A stretch of 64,000 nucleotides of DNA, taken from positions 1,798,001-1,862,000 of the forward strand of contig QPFY01000003.1 of the NCBI GenBank assembly GCA_003665825.1, in the 5' to 3' direction. The translations under genes and the position numbers were made by a program. Numbering within the stretch: the first letter of the stretch is position 1; each line of letters starts with the position of its first letter. A model generated the notes under the pieces. The model was not told the DNA's origin and did not search any database. It saw only the letters and a list, made by a program, of their open reading frames with translations. Positions 1 through 9,826 of the stretch are shown piece after piece. Source of the DNA: Microbotryum silenes-acaulis. Its lineage: Eukaryota > Basidiomycota > Microbotryomycetes > Microbotryales > Microbotryaceae.

Positions 1-631
1 CTTCGTCGACGGTCGAAGGGTCCTTGTAGCCCTCAAAAGTGGGGCCAAACATTTCCATTTCTCGGATGATCTTGTCGGCGGCAGATTTGATCGGCATGCC
101 CGTCTGTGGAGATCACAAGAGCCCGAAGTCAGCCCTTCGAGAAGACTCGAGAGACCTGCTACGGCTTCGGCGACACCCACGCAGTGAAATCCGACCGGCC
201 AAAGAACCCTCTTGCCGCGCATTCGCTCGAATCCGGCGGCAAACTCGATCTTGGAGATGGTGAAGGCATGACCAAGATGGAGCGAGCCGTTCATGTACTG
301 TGCGGTTGCGAGAGGGTCAGCTCATTCTGACTGGTGACTCGCTCGCCGGCTGGCAGGGGCTGTTCAGGGGCTCCACTTGACCAGCGGCATGACTTACGGG
401 GTAAGGGAAGGTGCCCATCCACTTGGGTCGATCTTTCCTCGCTTCCTGGGCCAGCTTGACAAAGTCGACGTCGGTGCCATCGGGTACTTTGAGGGTGCCG
501 TCGGTGAAGGGACTGTCGGTCTCGAACTGCTTCTCATGCTGCCATCGCTTCTGCGCGTCGTGCTCGAGCTGGATCAGGTAGTCACGCTTCGAGGTGTTGG
601 CGGCGGGAGGAGCAACTGTAGACGCCGACAT
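1..631 (-). CDS. Cytosolic leucyl-tRNA synthetase, N-terminal part (runs off the window)
   Basis: Class I aminoacyl-tRNA synthetase that charges tRNA-Leu in the cytosol. Only the first about 150 codons are present; the gene continues beyond position 1. Exons: 631-398, 297-181, 103-1; introns have GTAAGTC/ACAG and GTGGGTG/ACAG ends and the phases join. The start region (MSAST, then [18 protein letters not shown]) and the KWMGTFPYP segment are typical of eukaryotic LeuRS. Exon 2 carries the HIGH-class signature as HLGHAFT, followed by [19 protein letters not shown], and exon 3 continues [12 protein letters not shown] chose the ATG at 631 because LeuRS homology begins just after it. The frame stays open upstream to 784 through a CAC/CAG-rich stretch (QHHQHHQHHQQQ), which I read as 5' UTR; a longer, differently targeted form cannot be excluded. 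Confidence 0.93.
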
Positions 632-1134
632 GGTCGTTCGCAGCTGTTGCTGGTGGTGCTGGTGGTGCTGGTGGTGCTGCTGATGTGGGAGAGTCGGGGA
701 GAAGGTGCGAGCCGTGCGAGCCGTGCGAAGAGCGGTGTCACGAGCAGCTGGCGAAAAGAGGTTGCGCGGACAAAAATACGTCACGCTTGGCGGACGAATG
801 GTGGGTCCCTAGTTATTGGTTGGTGCTGGTTGACCGGTCTCGTCGCTAGGGGTTCGAGGTGGTGCGGTGCGGAAGCCAAGAGATGCAGCGCGGCTCCGTC
901 GTCGACGCCGCCTCCGCGCGCTCTGACCTTTTTTGAGTCAAAATCGCAAATGTTAGTTGCAACACCCTTCAGCTCGGCGCCGGCTCAGCTGCCGCTCGGA
1001 AGGCCCGAGTAAAGTCGCTAAATTTAGGCCTACGCCGCGCAAGAGTCCTCATAGGTACCGCCTACTTTTGGATTTTTTTTCCTCGAGGCTTGATTGATCT
1101 GAACTTGATCTGACCCCCGTCAGATCAGATCTGA
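632..1134. other. Intergenic: LeuRS promoter side
   Basis: Contains a trinucleotide tract (GGTGCTGGT... at about 650-680, reading CAC/CAG on the minus strand) in the presumed LeuRS 5' UTR and a GC-rich stretch. At 1121-1146 lie three overlapping copies of a self-complementary GATCAGATCT-like decamer. No gene recognised. Confidence 0.6.
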
Positions 1135-1146
1135 TCAGATCTGATC
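1121..1146. repeat. Palindromic 10-bp tandem (GATCAGATCT type)
   Basis: The sequence repeats the decamer CTGATCAGAT about 2.6 times and is almost perfectly self-complementary. It sits immediately at the 3' end of the small minus-strand ORF 1135-1500. It could be a protein binding site or simple sequence; no function is evident. Confidence 0.6.
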
Positions 1147-1500
1147 CAATGCGGACCCTTGGTCACTCATACCGTCCTTCGACTTCCTCTCCTGAACTCT
1201 GCCAATGGTCGGACTGTACTCGATAACTGCATTGGCGATGGGCAGAAGGACTGAAACATCGCCGCCCTTGTACTTAACCTGGAGATCGCGCAGTATGATG
1301 ACATTCCGAGACCCGATGTCGTTGGATATGTCTCGAGCAGGCGATGCTTGAATCTCCCACTCATTGACTAACTTCTCGTCATTCTCGGGTATGCCGATCC
1401 ACGCAACCTTCTTGAATCTGACCACACCGTCGTTGATGGCAAGATGACTTCCATCGCCGATAGACGAGACCGGAATCTCACGTGACTGGTATCTAGACAT
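1135..1500 (-). CDS. Hypothetical small protein (121 aa)
   Basis: Uninterrupted ATG-started frame of 121 codons; no family recognised. It is mildly acidic and rich in beta-prone, hydrophobic alternation (GVVRFKKVAWIGIP, NVIILRDLQVKYKG), so it could be a small beta-sandwich. There is no signal peptide or membrane segment. It lies in a gene-poor, repeat-containing island together with a second ORF of similar size and the same strand (1779-2129); the two show a faint common pattern (a tryptophan, then I/L-x-I/L-P, then another tryptophan about 10-15 residues on). They could be remnants of one spliced gene or diverged duplicates. Coding status is uncertain. Confidence 0.3.
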   Translation of the reverse strand: MSRYQSREIPVSSIGDGSHLAINDGVVRFKKVAWIGIPENDEKLVNEWEIQASPARDISNDIGSRNVIILRDLQVKYKGGDVSVLLPIANAVIEYSPTIGRVQERKSKDGMSDQGSALDQI

Positions 1501-1778
1501 GACTGATACAACTGGCCGTGGAAATGAATTATCCAGCGACCAGCATGTTAGTCCTGAGACATTTGCTCACAGATTTAGTCAGTGCCACTACAGACAGGAT
1601 GCAAATGTGCCTGATCCAACAGTGGTTACGATGCAGTAATGTGAATGACTGATGTTACAGCATGAGAAGCGAATGTGAATGAGACGTGGAAGAATGCTAG
1701 TCGTCATATGGGTCTCAGCGAGATCGTCATGACAGGCGTGCCTTTTGACATCTTGACTGGGCACTCTACATCATAGTT

Positions 1779-2129
1779 TCAGAGCTCCACCTGGGCGATC
1801 ACGGGCTTGACGGAGGCAAGGGCCGGTAAGGCCTTGACTCGGTATGACTCGGGGACTGACGGCAGGATGTCGACTAGGACTGTATTGGGGATCTCCAAGT
1901 TCAGGGTCGAGACGCACGTAATGACCTTGACGTGCCAGGGACTTATGACGATATCTGACGGCAGCCGGATGAGCCAGCCAGTTATCTTGGTCACCTCCGA
2001 GTCATCGAAGGTGTAGATCTCGCGCTTCGGGTCCGAGTCGTCTGTGGGATTCCCATGATATTCTAGCTGCGACGGTTTGAACACCTCATGACAGCGGAAC
2101 ATCTGTGGGAATTTTACTCGAAGTGACAT
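1779..2129 (-). CDS. Hypothetical small protein (116 aa)
   Basis: ATG-started open frame of 116 codons beginning MSLRVKFPQMFRCHEVF; not recognised. The middle (KREIYTFDDSEVTKITGWLI) and the end (LPALASVKPVIAQVEL) look like an ordinary globular protein rather than antisense noise, but no motif identifies it. Its neighbour on the same strand (1135-1500) may be a second exon or a paralogue: a GTGGAG-type donor could lie near position 1788, but I found no convincing acceptor. A 17-bp direct repeat (2146-2162 and 2213-2229) lies just upstream of its start. Confidence 0.3.
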   Translation of the reverse strand: MSLRVKFPQMFRCHEVFKPSQLEYHGNPTDDSDPKREIYTFDDSEVTKITGWLIRLPSDIVISPWHVKVITCVSTLNLEIPNTVLVDILPSVPESYRVKALPALASVKPVIAQVEL

Positions 2130-2145
2130 AGTAAAAATAGGACAC

Positions 2146-2229
2146 TTTGCTTGGAAAGCGTGGATCCTATTAGTACTCAGAATACTGCAAAGACTGGGAG
2201 GCTTGGCATACCTTTGCTTGGAAAGCGTG
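2146..2229. repeat. 17-bp direct repeat pair
   Basis: TTTGCTTGGAAAGCGTG occurs at 2146-2162 and again, identically, at 2213-2229, 67 bp apart, in the 5' flank of the ORF at 1779-2129. It could be a duplicated regulatory site or a footprint of an insertion. Confidence 0.7.
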
Positions 2230-2417
2230 ACACACGTGATAAAAGGAGACCGACCCTGAACGCTGGCACGTTAGGTGGCGAGTGTAGTCTGTTGCGCAAG
2301 GTAGCCAAGTAAGCCAACATGCCCAACAAGGACAGTTGTGAGCAGGAGTTCCAAAAGGTAAAGCCTGATGCGGGGGAGTGATGTACCTTAGCTCTGCAGT
2401 GGGAGCGTGACTCGGTA

Positions 2418-2568
2418 CATCAGCAACTTTGCCACTCGCGCTTAGTGCAATTTAGCGCACCGGAGATTATAGAAAACGAGAAAAAGTGCGCTTTTGGCAC
2501 TAAATTGCGCTAAATTGCACTAAATTGCACTAAATTGCACTAAAGCGCGAGTGGCAAAGTTGCTGATG
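2418..2568. mobile_element. 151-bp hairpin element, MITE-like
   Basis: Two long terminal inverted repeats face each other. The left arm starts CATCAGCAACTTTGCCACTC and continues GCGCTTAGTGCAATTTAGCGCA; the right arm is its reverse complement, expanded by two extra copies of a 10-bp unit (TAAATTGCAC). The loop (about 2460-2495) is A-rich and non-coding. A folded hairpin with no coding capacity fits a miniature inverted-repeat element, although I see no clear target-site duplication. The decamer expansion in one arm only is unusual. Structure is seen directly; mobility is inference. Confidence 0.65.
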
Positions 2569-3053
2569 CTTGTGCGGCTACACTGGCAGGTGTAGGGCAG
2601 AACGGCTGCATACAGGGTATGATCAGTCAGTCAACAATCCAACAAGGAAGGTTGAGAGGATGAGGCGTACAAAGTGGGCAGCTGTCCGTCGTAGTCTGGC
2701 AGGGCAGAAGACTGAGAGGTAGTTGCGTGTTCGTATCGCTGCCACTTAGCTGGCTCACCTCCGATGCGGCCCGTAGGCACGAGTAGTGCCACCATTTCCT
2801 TGTGAGGTAGGCCCGAATAAGGCGTGATTACTCTGATCGATCACGCCATTTGATCCGGCACATCCCGACCTGCGGGGAACAGGAGGTAAAGCCTGGGCGA
2901 CCCGACGCGATGCCAGAGCGGCGGAGCTTTTAGGAGTGTTGAATAGGTCGAGCCCCGCGGAGGCTGACCACGCTCAAGCTGAGTTGCTGAGTGCGCCGAC
3001 TCGGCAGGTTAGCAACGGGGCTGCAGTGGTGGGCCATTTAGAATGAATGATCG

Positions 3054-3267
3054 GCGCTCTTAGGCGGGGTCCTCCTATCCGGGGGAGCATTGTTCAGTTT
3101 TAAGTTTTAAGTCATAAATTCCAGCTAGTCTTGTTCAAAGACAGAACCGATCGGCGGCGCTGAAATCGGGCTCCCCTATTGCGCTCTTAGGCAGGGTCCT
3201 CCTATGTGGGGGAGCAGGCGGGGAGCATCCTTCGACCCGATGGGCGCTGAAATCGGGCTCTCCTATT
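3054..3267. repeat. Interleaved direct repeats A-B-A'-B'
   Basis: Unit A (GCGCTCTTAGGCGGGGTCCT and on) is at 3054-3089 and, with three differences, at 3181-3216. Unit B (GGCGCTGAAATCGGGCTC and on) is at 3156-3180 and, with one difference, at 3243-3267. The order A-B-A'-B' suggests a tandem duplication of roughly 90-127 bp that has since decayed. No coding potential recognised. Confidence 0.65.
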
Positions 3268-4264
3268 GGGGCTTCAACAGCCACGTGCGTGCGGGGTATT
3301 TCGGCCAGTTCGTCCAATAAAATCTCAGAATAGCATCATTTTCGAGGCTGGGACCCCCTTGGGCCCCCCCATTTTCGAAACGAAACCTTCAGCTCTAACG
3401 AGCTTCAGGGGATCCATGATTCCCTTCCCATAACACCTCTTTAGGGAGTGGCGTCCACGCAATTTGGTCAGTACAAATCCGTCACAGATGCCTGTCTGGC
3501 GTGAAAACCACGGTGGTACCGACCTTTCGGGGAACTGCACATCTGCTTCTCTTTACACTTGTCACGACACTCGAAAAGCAATTTAAACCTACAAAAGAGG
3601 GAATAGAGGTGGTCAGATTCAAATACGTAGTGAGTGGACGGGAAGAGGAGATGGAGAGCTTGAAAGGGTGGCGTGTGCTCACCACAGGGGGAGAAACCAA
3701 TCCGCTATGACGAAGCTTGAGAACGAGGCGATGAGAAGGAAGGTGGCTAAGCACTTCATGCTGATTCATTTTCAGCTTCAGTGGGGCTTCATGCAGGTAG
3801 GTAAAAGAAAAGGAAGAGAATGATGTGGGGGCGCGAGCCGAAAAAAAAACGTGGTCATCAATCTCGCGCGGACCATTGCGGCGGGATCTCCTCACTTCAC
3901 TTCGGTCAAGTCACCAAGGTCAAGTCATCGGCCCCTTGTCGTCACAAACTTGTCCCAGCCGTGTGGCGTTCCGTGAAGCTGATCGTTGTGAGAACTCTGA
4001 TCGATAAAGAGGTGGTTGGCTTAAGCGCCACGAGACTGCAGTGGCGTTGGCTGCTGACTCCTGAACAGCAGTGCAGGGCCAACCCTTAAGTCGGCGGGAA
4101 CGTGAAGCCGCGATTTCGAGGGTACATTCTACGGTATCGTCCTAGAGCCACGGAAAGAACAGTCTCATGATTACATACATAGCCTGGGAAAGAGGGCCTG
4201 CACTTGATCGCTGGCTCGACTGCCACTCCGGCGAACCCTACTAGCAGCTGAGGCTCCGGCAACG

Positions 4265-4790
4265 CTTAAGCTTAGTTAGTTAACTAACTACGCCACCGCA
4301 AATAGTTAACTAGATATCCCAAATATTGAGCCATAGTTGATAGTTAGTTAGTTCCGGCTCTCGCTTTTCGGCTTTTGCTGCAAGAGTTTGACGCTGAGGA
4401 CTTTAGCGCGCGCGACCTCAACACCTCCCGCTGTAAGCCGTGCCCGCACGCCTGCCTCGAGCCTTGGGCCGGCCCTTGGCCCGTAAGCAGTCCGCCGTAA
4501 GAGTCCGTAAGCTGGGTCAGTTCCGCTCTGCCTGCTGTTGCGTACCAGTGTTCGCTGCGTACCTCTGCCACCTCCTGCCAAGGTTGGTCGCCGTCCTCAG
4601 GGTTCCCCATTAGATAAGATAATCTCGCAGATATTCGATATCTATCTAAAAAATTGGGCTCTGGCCCTTATCTACGTCTCCCATCTTAGTCAGATATCTT
4701 AGATAGATGCCTAGATATCATAGATATCTAAGTGGGTTAAGATAAGATATAGATAGATATCTTAGGAGATAAGATGCCAGATATCTTCGC
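4265..4790. repeat. AT-rich TAGTTA and GATA/AGATAT repeat patch
   Basis: 4271-4350 holds repeated TAGT/TTAGTTAACTAAC palindromic units. 4612-4790 is dominated by AGATA/GATATC words (for example repeated AGATATCTTAG-like segments), giving many small inverted repeats. The two patches flank a GC-rich block (4350-4610). They contrast sharply with the GC-rich surroundings and look like decayed simple sequence or element ends. Confidence 0.55.
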
Positions 4791-6038
4791 TTGAAGGCGG
4801 TCGATTGGGACTCGTAGGAGCCTGTTGGGTGGCCAGTACCACATTTTAAGTATCACAAAATGTGGATGAACTGGCAAAGCTGGCTTTCTGTTCACTGTTT
4901 TTTGATTCTCTTGTATTGATAAGTGCTGGGAAGACGAATCATTGCTCAGTCGATTGATGCCGATCGTTGTGCTAATCCGTGTCAGAGTCGTCCGAAATGT
5001 CCACCTCCGCTGGGAACGACTGCCATGACGTCTTTGACTTTTACTTCTTCTCAGCTGACCTAGCGAGCTCCAGAGATCATTTGCAGAGCCAGCTCTCAGT
5101 CAAAAGTAGTAAGTCTGTGCCTCTTTGTCGATGGCGTATTCCGTACTCACAAGCTCCTCCTCAGCCGTGGGGAGGTCCGACTCCATACTGGCACTGTTTT
5201 CGCAAAGACTATCGATTATAGTCGTTCGGCGAGGTGTGAGAGTGCGAGTGTACAAGTGTGCGACGAAAGAAGAGGACCGGGGCGGGTAGATTGCAAAGTT
5301 CACAAATGTCGCAATTGCACCTCCTTTCTCTGTGCAATTAGTTGATGAAGCACCCTCTGGCAGCAAAGACGTCTGAATGAGAATGAGAATTTGAAGGGCA
5401 CTCGTCGGCAAGCCGTGCCGCCTCACCCGCGGTCAGCGGTTGGGCCCTCCCCACAGCTGGTCCGCACCCAGCGGCCCTCGCACCGACCCCCGAAGAAAAT
5501 GACTACCTACCGGCAATAGGTCAGGTAAAGGCAACAAAGGCCAAAATGAAATATGATGTATGTTGGAGCACGGTTGACGTGCGTTTTGGTTACGATTGCA
5601 TAATTGTAACAGGTACGAGAGAGAGAGAAAAGGCGGGGGAGAAGAGAAAAATGCCGCGTCGGGTTGTTGTTACTACACATCTTGTGGTTTTTGGTTTCAC
5701 ACACGATCTTGCTCTTGCGAAAAAAAAGACATGCAGTGGAATGGGCGGGGGTGAGGGGTTTCGGAGGGGTTTCGAGGGTATGTAGGATAGGGAGGAAGGA
5801 ACGTCGGATGACGACCGTGTAAAGTGGAAGGATGTCGATGTAAGGAGTCGACGAGGAAGCGAGGGTCTGAAATGAAGGGGAGGAATGAGGGGACGAAAAA
5901 AATAACAAAGAGTGCGAGGTTGAACCGCCAGAGCGCTTCGTGCGGAGCGACACGACTCAAGGAGAACCAAGAGACCCAAGAGAGACAAGAACCAAGAAGA
6001 GGCGTACGAGCACCCACTCAAGTAGAACGTGTGCGTGT

Positions 6039-8019
6039 TTACTTGGAGAGGTCGAGCTTCTTGGGCTTTTCCCAGGGGTAAGCGGGGTTACCGAAGTGAC
6101 CGTAGCACGCCGTCTGGGCGTAGATGGGGGCCTGGAGACCGAGCTCCTTGACGATGACTCCCGGTCGAAGATCCCAGTTCTTGAGGATGATCTTGGTCAA
6201 GTCGGCGTCGGTGTAGCCCTCCTTGACGGTGCCGTACGAATCGACGAAGATGGACAAGGGCTCGGCGACACCGATGGCGTACGAGAGCTGGACGAGGGCA
6301 CGCTCGGCGAGGCCGGCGGCGATCAAGGACTTGGCAATCCATCGAGCACTGTTGGTTGAGGGCAGTTTTAAGAGTCGGGGTCAGCCGCGAGGCCGGCTCA
6401 GATGGGGGCAGGAGTGCGGCCAGAGAACTTACCTGTAGGCGGACGATCGGTCGACCTTGGACCAATCCTTACCCGAGAAGGCTCCACCACCGTGGGCACC
6501 CCATCCTCCGTACGAGTCGACGATGATCTTGCGACCGGTCAAACCAGCATCACCCTGAGGGCCACCGATGACGAAGCGTCCGGAGGGCTGGATGTGGTAG
6601 ACGGTCTTGTCAGTGAGCAACTTGGGGTCGATGACGGCCTTGACGACCTTCTCGATCAACTCCTTGCGCAAGTCCTCGGTCGAGATCTCTTCGGCGTGCT
6701 GGGTCGAGATGACGACGGTGTCGACGCGCAGGGGCTTAACGGCTCCGTTGGGGAGCTTCTCGTACTCGATCGTGACCTGGGTCTTGGAGTCGGGGCGGAG
6801 CCATCCGAGCTCGCCGGAGCGGCGGAGGTCGGCCATCTTCTTGTTCAGCTTGTGCGAGAGCATCAAGGTCAAGGGCATCATCTCCTCGGTCTCGTTGGTG
6901 GCGTAGCCGAACATGATACCCTGGTCACCGGCACCGTGGTTCTCGAGGTTGCCGTGGTCGAGACCCTGGGCGATATCGGGCGATTGTTGCTCGATCGCGA
7001 CGAGAACGTTGCAGGTCTTGTAGTCGAAACCCTTCTCCGAGTCGTCGTAGCCGATCCTCTTGATCGTGTCACGGATGATCTTCTGGTAGTCGAGAGGGGA
7101 CTTGGTAGTGATCTCACCGAAGACCATGATCTGAAGGTCACAGAAATTGCCCGCATGTCAGTTTCGGTCCAGTATAGTGCACACCGATTCCTGCCGGGGT
7201 CTGCGAAGTAATCGTGTCGAAGTCACTCACCAAACCAGTCTTGGCAGCGGTCTCACAGGCGACCTTGGACCAAGGGTCGTCCTTGAGGCAGGCATCGAGG
7301 ATGGCATCCGAGATCTGGTCGCAGATCTTGTCTGATGGTGCGAAACACACGAGCGAAGGTCACAAAACGGTCGAGGGGGTCAGCGTCGCACATTCGCTTG
7401 TAGCCACGTGGAATTGGCAGTGATGGAGGCGCGATCGGAGGCGTCGACATAGGTGGATATACAGATCACAGATCGAATACGACGTGGGTGTAACGGGGGA
7501 CAGGACCAGTAGACAGGAGAGCCATCGACCGGCACAGCTCATCTCACGGGCTTCGCCAAATGGATTCAGCCGACCCGGGCGCGCGTGGTCGATCCCCCAA
7601 CCATTCCTCGACTCGACGCTGGTACACGTGGAGACCCGCACCCTGGATCGTGCAGAGCCAGAGACCATGCATTGGGCAAGCGACACCGGAAGGAAGTGAA
7701 ACCATGTCGCAAAGTCACCCCCCGTTGCAGGTGCGGGACCAGATACGACTTTTTTGTTCAGGCCGGTCGCACGTCGCTCCTCGTGTGAAAACGGGCATGC
7801 GCATGATGTCGCCATCGCGGCGGCTGTCCGCTATCCGCCGGGCCCGCTTGGACCGACCTCCGCACACACAGCCAGCACGCTCCGCCGATTCACTTACCAG
7901 GGTGACCTTCTCCGACGGATTCGGCTACATGACATGAAACTCAGAGTCAGTCTCACGAAAGAAGGCGCCGGAACCACAAGAAATGCGCACGTACAGGTGA
8001 AGAGGAATTTGGAGGACAT
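6039..8019 (-). CDS. S-adenosylmethionine synthetase (methionine adenosyltransferase)
   Basis: Makes S-adenosylmethionine from methionine and ATP in the cytosol. Spliced exons: 8019-7995, 7924-7898, 7331-7231, 7130-6433, 6348-6039, giving 386 aa, the normal family length. The protein starts [20 protein letters not shown] across two tiny first exons (25 and 27 nt) and contains the family signatures [16 protein letters not shown] and the phosphate-binding GGGAFSGKD; the end ([15 protein letters not shown]) is also typical. Start chosen because [12 protein letters not shown] is always near the N-terminus. Intron 2 (7897-7332) is 566 nt, about six times the usual intron in this window, and its donor (GTAAGTG) and acceptor (CAG) join in phase; it could carry regulatory sequence. 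Family identity is certain; the regulatory idea is speculation. Confidence 0.96.
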
Positions 8020-9557
8020 TTTGCGAAGGGGAAATGGGTTGATCTATGCACGTGCCCATCGCGAACCAGCGCCGCAGCCCAGTTGACCCATGAAAGCGGA
8101 GCGGAGGGGAGGAGCAAGCAACAAGGTAGAGGAAAGGAAGTGTAGAGTAGTATGGGTCAGTTCGGAGAGGTCCAATGATGCAAAAGTCGCCCGATAACGT
8201 ACATGAGGAGGGATAAGTTGCGGGAGCAAAGTGATGGGGAAGAAGCGAAGCCGTCAACGATCAAGCTCAGCGACGGTTCGATCACGTTTGCCTTACGCGC
8301 GGTAAGAGCGCATTAGCTCCTCTCACAATTGCGCCTTACCGACCGCAGGCACCCCTGATTAGCAAGGCGACCTTGGCTCGAGTTATCCACCCTGGCCGAC
8401 CCTAGGATTCGCTGCAACGTATGTCTGCTCTCAAAACCCGAGCAATCACCAAATCCAGCTAAACCAGTATTTTCAATCAAAGCTGACGTATAATCTGACG
8501 ACAATGCACTTCGCCCTTCCGTCGGCTTTGGCCCGTGCCGAAGAATTTTCGGCTCACGGGGTATCCATTTTCGTCTGGAAGTTTGCCCGACGCAGTTTCA
8601 ACTTTCGGATTGACGTAAGATCTGCCCTCGAGGCTGGATCGTCAGCTGCAGCGAGCTCGTACTGTGACCGTAGTGGACGAGGAGCACACACCCCGGCCTG
8701 GGGGAGGATCGCGCATTGTCACCGTCGCATGCGATCTTCCCAGGAAAACCAATCACCCAGTTTTGATGAAGATTTGACTCGCGGCGGCTTGATCTTCATT
8801 CAGATTAAGTGCGGGGACGAGGTGCGCAGTAAGAGATATTGGCGCAAACCCAGTCTGTGTGACGACCACGGGGGTCGACCACGAGATCGTTGAGCAATTC
8901 ACGGAGTATACCTCGCGAATACGCAGAGCGGCACCTCAGTCAAGTCTCAATTGAACATTGTTTCGTCGGAGATTGTCTGTCAAATCCCCGTGTTCTGTGG
9001 GATCGGATTCGGACCCGCAAGGCATTCGCTTCGACGCCGCCGTCGAACCCCTCTCCGAGTTCGACGACTGCCGTGGGGCGAGTCACTCGTGGCGTACGCG
9101 CTCAGTCACACTTGCCTCGGACTCTTTGCAGCGCTTCGCGGGGAGGATGCATACGTTATCTACGATTATAGAGGGATGCGGGCGATGTTGGAGAGGCGAA
9201 GGGGTTCGGCCCATGGGGCGAAAATCCGAGGGATTCATGTCACGGAGAGGAGGTGCGATCGCGGCGGGACGAGGGTGCGCAGTGCGATCATGGCGTGCAT
9301 TCGCTGGTTCAGCCTGCCAGGTACGTCCAAGCCAAGTTGGTGTCGTAAGAGACATAATCTCAAGCTGATCGAGTCTTTACCTGATTTCAGCACTGCATCT
9401 ATTCGTGTCGATGGGCACAGACTGCAGGACACCAGGACAGTGAAGCGAGCCGTGGGACTCAGTCGAGGCAGAGCCTGATGAGATGTATTCGAAGCACATT
9501 CGTGTACAGTGGCGTGGCCTCTACCAGAAGTATTCGATAAGTCTAACTTTTGGCTGC
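8020..9557. other. Intergenic: SAM synthetase promoter and unexplained sequence
   Basis: About 1.5 kb with no gene I can support. Open frames of 60-175 codons exist on both strands (for example 8951-9478 +), but their translations are Arg/Ser-rich and resemble nothing. The part next to 8019 should hold the SAM synthetase promoter; a transporter relic follows at 9558. Confidence 0.5.
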
Positions 9558-9656
9558 ATGAACCAGGGAATGATTGCTTCCGCAAGATGGGAGCCGGCGA
9601 GGTGACAACAAGAATCGGGACATACACTCATCTCATCCACTCCGATCCAAGAAGGC
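9558..9656 (+). pseudogene. Relic fragment of an ABC-B transporter
   Basis: On the plus strand the sequence reads MGAGEVTTRI then THLI, matching residues about 399-427 of the neighbouring ABC transporter (LGAGEVTTRI...THLIQEG), which lies on the opposite strand at 13480-13560. At DNA level GGCGAGGTGACAACAAGAAT is identical, and the surrounding 54 bp agree at roughly four in five positions. Homology can be followed upstream to about 9558 with a 1-nt gap and downstream to 9656 across a 10-bp insertion (CACTCCGATC). It has no usable gene context and is frame-broken. It is most likely the remnant of an inverted, duplicated transporter gene or of a lost paralogue. Confidence 0.75.
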
Positions 9657-9826
9657 GCAGTCGCTCTGCAAGGAACAGGATTCTTGATCCAAACATGATC
9701 ATTACAATAACTCGTCTGACCTTTACACAGCCGCGAATTCGGCGATTCAAGAAGATATGTCCCGGATACAACGACTCTAGCCAAGTGATGTAACGACTAT
9801 ACAAACAGCGTCTCGAACCCTCCACC

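Larger units (their letters stand above)
2569..6038. other. Gene-poor stretch without a recognisable gene
   Basis: Apart from the repeats listed separately I can support no gene here. Several frames are open for 60-150 codons (for example 3482-3895 and 5507-6021 on the minus strand) but their translations are low-complexity Ser/Arg/Pro strings. At 5200-5426 on the minus strand a short ATG frame (MESDLPTAEEEL) runs into an excellent donor (GTGAGTAC at about 5142-5149), and a minus-strand frame near 4979-5020 ends in an acidic SDDSDTD before a stop. A small spliced gene is possible but I could not find phases that join. The last few hundred bases are probably the 3' flank of the SAM synthetase gene. 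Confidence 0.45.

Noticed and set aside
3482..3895. 137-codon minus-strand ORF in the gene-poor island
   Set aside because: Low-complexity Ser/Arg/Leu translation, no family, and no splice or promoter support.
5507..6021. Overlapping 106-148-codon minus-strand ORFs beyond the SAM synthetase stop
   Set aside because: All three minus-strand frames are open in a CT-rich tract, a composition effect; probably 3' flank.
7360..7815. ORFs inside the long SAM synthetase intron
   Set aside because: Splice sites on both sides join the enzyme exactly in phase; the ORF translations match nothing.
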